The notes beneath the pieces are model-generated. The model saw only the letters and a list, made by a program, of their open reading frames with translations. It was not told where the DNA came from and searched no databases. Shown here piece after piece: positions 62,382 to 64,000 of a stretch of 64,000 bases of DNA (its first letter is position 1; each line of letters begins with the position of its first letter). The DNA is from Pseudomonadota bacterium (GTDB lineage: Bacteria > Pseudomonadota > Gammaproteobacteria > Pseudomonadales > Pseudohongiellaceae), in the NCBI GenBank assembly GCA_027621405.1, contig JAQCBT010000001.1, positions 186,001 through 250,000 of the forward strand, written 5' to 3'. Both the position numbers and the translations under genes were made by a program.

Positions 62382-63689
62382 ATGTCTAATCAGAATCAAC
62401 AGACTGTGCTGTGTATAGGTGGTGACACGAAGGTCACCAGTTCTGTTAAGAGCGCCTTGAATAGTCTGGGTGTACTTGTGCAGGCAGCCAACTCCGGACT
62501 CACGGCCCTGGAAGTTCTGGAGAATACCGTAGTTGATGTTCTGATCGTAGACATGCAGTTAGCTGATATGGATCTGGTCGAATTCCTCGGCAAAGTGCGC
62601 GAAGTTCAACCACATACTCAAAGAGTATTGCTTTCCGATTCTCCCGAATTGGATACAGTCATTTCCGCTGTCAACCAGGGTGGAGTAGCAGGCTTTGTCA
62701 TCAAACCCCTTGAGAATGAGCGATTGAAACAGATGGTCAGTGAGTCACTCCAAATGGCCAATAGGCACCGGGAGAATGCGCGAAGCCTGGAAGAAAGCAA
62801 TGTAGAGAAGGGGCAGCTCAGTGAGCTTGTTGCCGACCTGGAGAAGCAGGTTGCGGCATGCACTACCGAGGTTGAGGTGGCACATGCCGCGTTGCAGAAA
62901 TCCATGGACGAATTGAGATCGAGCTATGAGGCTATGGTCGATCTCAGCGCCAACCTGGCTGCGAAGCCTGGCGTGGAGAGTATATCCACGGGCAAGAAGA
63001 TCACCCTGGCCATGGCAATGGGAGAGGAGTTGAAATTCGAAGAGCACGAACTGATTGATCTCAGGCGTGCAACCCGGCTTCACCGAATTGGCTGGGCCGC
63101 ATTACCGCCTGGCCTGACCGATAAACCCAAGTTTGAATTTACTCACGAAGAGCTGAGGGTATTCCGGGAACACCCACTCTATGGCGAAGCCATCCTGTTG
63201 GGTATTCCAGAGTTAAGACAGGTGGGGGCAATAATCCGTTCCCAGTTAGAGTGGATTGATGGCTCTGGTGTCCCTGATGGAAAGACCAGGGAAAGCATCC
63301 CAACCGCCTCCAAGATCATTGCCGTGGCCCGGGACTACTATGATTCATTGCACGGACGCCTTCTTGTTGAGCCCCTTAATTCCAGAGAGGCACTGCAGGA
63401 TATCCAGGATCGATCGGGTAGACAGTATGATCCTGATATTGTTGCGGTGTTTCTCAAGGTGCTGCCAAGGGTTGAGTCGATTGACGTCAATCTGGTTGAG
63501 AAGAAACTCGAAACTCGCATGTTGCAGCCAGGAATGATCCTGGCGCGGGACCTGACTACGGTAGCCGGCACTTTGTTGCTCAACAAGGGTTCGATACTGC
63601 AAGAGAGAGTCATCGAAACCCTGGTCAATCTGGAAGACAAGTCGGGAAAGCGGCTGGACATTCATGTAAGGATGGAAAATGTTCAATAG
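62382..63689 (+). CDS. Receiver protein with degenerate HD-GYP domain
   Basis: The 435-residue protein has a receiver domain (8-125) with Asp57 in LIVDMQLAD, a coiled coil (about 130-200) and an HD-GYP-like domain (210-360). The metal and GYP motifs are altered: the HDIGK region reads LHRIGW, HHE reads RSQLEW and GYP reads GVP in DGSGVPDG. It is therefore probably inactive as a c-di-GMP phosphodiesterase. AGAGG lies near the ATG at 62382; the frame opens at 62304. Its closest functional analogue in the window is the degenerate EAL protein at 52158. Confidence 0.85.
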   Translation: MSNQNQQTVLCIGGDTKVTSSVKSALNSLGVLVQAANSGLTALEVLENTVVDVLIVDMQLADMDLVEFLGKVREVQPHTQRVLLSDSPELDTVISAVNQGGVAGFVIKPLENERLKQMVSESLQMANRHRENARSLEESNVEKGQLSELVADLEKQVAACTTEVEVAHAALQKSMDELRSSYEAMVDLSANLAAKPGVESISTGKKITLAMAMGEELKFEEHELIDLRRATRLHRIGWAALPPGLTDKPKFEFTHEELRVFREHPLYGEAILLGIPELRQVGAIIRSQLEWIDGSGVPDGKTRESIPTASKIIAVARDYYDSLHGRLLVEPLNSREALQDIQDRSGRQYDPDIVAVFLKVLPRVESIDVNLVEKKLETRMLQPGMILARDLTTVAGTLLLNKGSILQERVIETLVNLEDKSGKRLDIHVRMENVQ

Positions 63690-63798
63690 CGGAGCTCGCC
63701 TCTAAACGGGTTTGTCGAGGGGATATCTCCCTTAGACTGAACATCGGGCTCTGCAAGTATTCGCACCAGGAATCGCGAATCTGTACACTACCCTGGCT

Positions 63799-64000
63799 AT
63801 GGGATCATTCCGCTTCCTCCTGTTAATCAGTTTTTGTGTCATGACACCCATGGCCATGGGTCAATCCACATTACTCCCGGAGATAGAGCCTGGAGTGTCC
63901 CGGGCATTGGCGGAACAGCGCAAAGCCGTACTGACTAATATCAATTACCGCCTTGAGCTGAGTGTGCCAGCAGAGCAGTCTGAGCCGATCCTCGGCAGCA
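63799..64000 (+). CDS. Probable M1 family aminopeptidase, 3' end missing
   Basis: From an ATG at 63799 a signal peptide (MAMG/QS, about 1-22) is followed by GVSRALAEQRKAVLTNINYRL. Such a block (A-x-x-R-x-x-x-x-x-x-x-Y-x-L-x-x-x-V-P) opens the N-terminal beta domain of M1 metallopeptidases. Only 67 residues lie in the window, so the zinc motif cannot be checked. Confidence is limited by this. Confidence 0.6.
   Translation, partial: MGSFRFLLLISFCVMTPMAMGQSTLLPEIEPGVSRALAEQRKAVLTNINYRLELSVPAEQSEPILGS

Noticed and set aside
1..64000. CRISPR arrays, tRNA or rRNA genes, prophage or complete insertion sequences
   Set aside because: No regularly spaced repeats, tRNA-like folds, conserved rRNA blocks, integrase or transposase frames were seen.

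Overview
The window reads as chromosomal DNA of a free-living, probably marine, heterotrophic gammaproteobacterium. This rests on high coding density, the Fur, SoxR and FNR-type operators, many lipobox lipoproteins, a TonB receptor, AsmA, LapA and CspA homologues, and many exported quinoproteins and c-type cytochromes. The genus cannot be fixed from sequence alone; OM182, Pseudohongiella or Cellvibrionales-like lineages are a guess from gene content. I saw no rRNA, tRNA, CRISPR array, prophage or intact insertion sequence. About 50 protein genes are supported, two of them cut by the window ends.

Layout. 0-5 kb: a membrane protein tail, a YceI protein, and a Fur-controlled divergent pair (PepSY membrane protein and TonB siderophore receptor). 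5-10 kb (minus strand): a quinoprotein dehydrogenase, a Tat-exported amidohydrolase, a MoaD/ThiS-like protein and a BNR-propeller protein, probably one transcription unit. 10-13 kb: a secreted protein of unknown function and a di-heme peroxidase. 13.3-14.9 kb: soxR with a canonical SoxR operator driving a VOC protein and an FMN reductase. 15-20.6 kb: M24 peptidase, His-rich secreted protein, a propeller protein divergent from a cytochrome c'-like lipoprotein with an FNR/Anr-type box between them, a META protein, and a split YeeE/YedE transporter. 20.6-25.4 kb: amidase, a PETase/cutinase-like hydrolase, a second copy of the unknown secreted family, and an AmiD-like lipoprotein.

25.5-31.3 kb holds a co-directional block: a DUF1592-type multi-domain cytochrome, a Tat-exported DUF1552 protein, an ankyrin-repeat protein and a cupin. 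It is followed by a cold-shock gene, a membrane-bound XRE regulator and a divergent cytoplasmic pentapeptide-repeat protein of unknown N-terminal architecture. 34.9-41.1 kb (minus strand) is a tight four-gene operon: secreted protein, heme plus copper-monooxygenase-like protein, heme-quinoprotein, and a fusion of a degenerate metallo-beta-lactamase fold with an NHL propeller. Divergent to it lies a glucose-dehydrogenase-like quinoprotein followed by a D-aminoacylase-like lipoprotein.

45-53.4 kb is signalling: a 7TMR-DISM/PAS/GGDEF protein, a hybrid histidine kinase, a small HTH protein and a REC-EAL protein with a degenerate EAL domain. The rest holds AsmA, an orphan molybdopterin-binding subunit followed by a HIT protein, an NTF2-like secreted protein, LapA, a 46-bp perfect palindrome of REP type, an alginate-export-type porin, a REC plus degenerate HD-GYP protein, and the start of a probable M1 aminopeptidase.

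The main theme is periplasmic oxidation (three different quinoproteins, several c-type cytochromes, a copper-monooxygenase-like protein) and hydrolysis of unidentified organic substrates, under redox, iron and c-di-GMP signalling. No PQQ biosynthesis genes are present, so cofactor must come from elsewhere in the genome or from outside.
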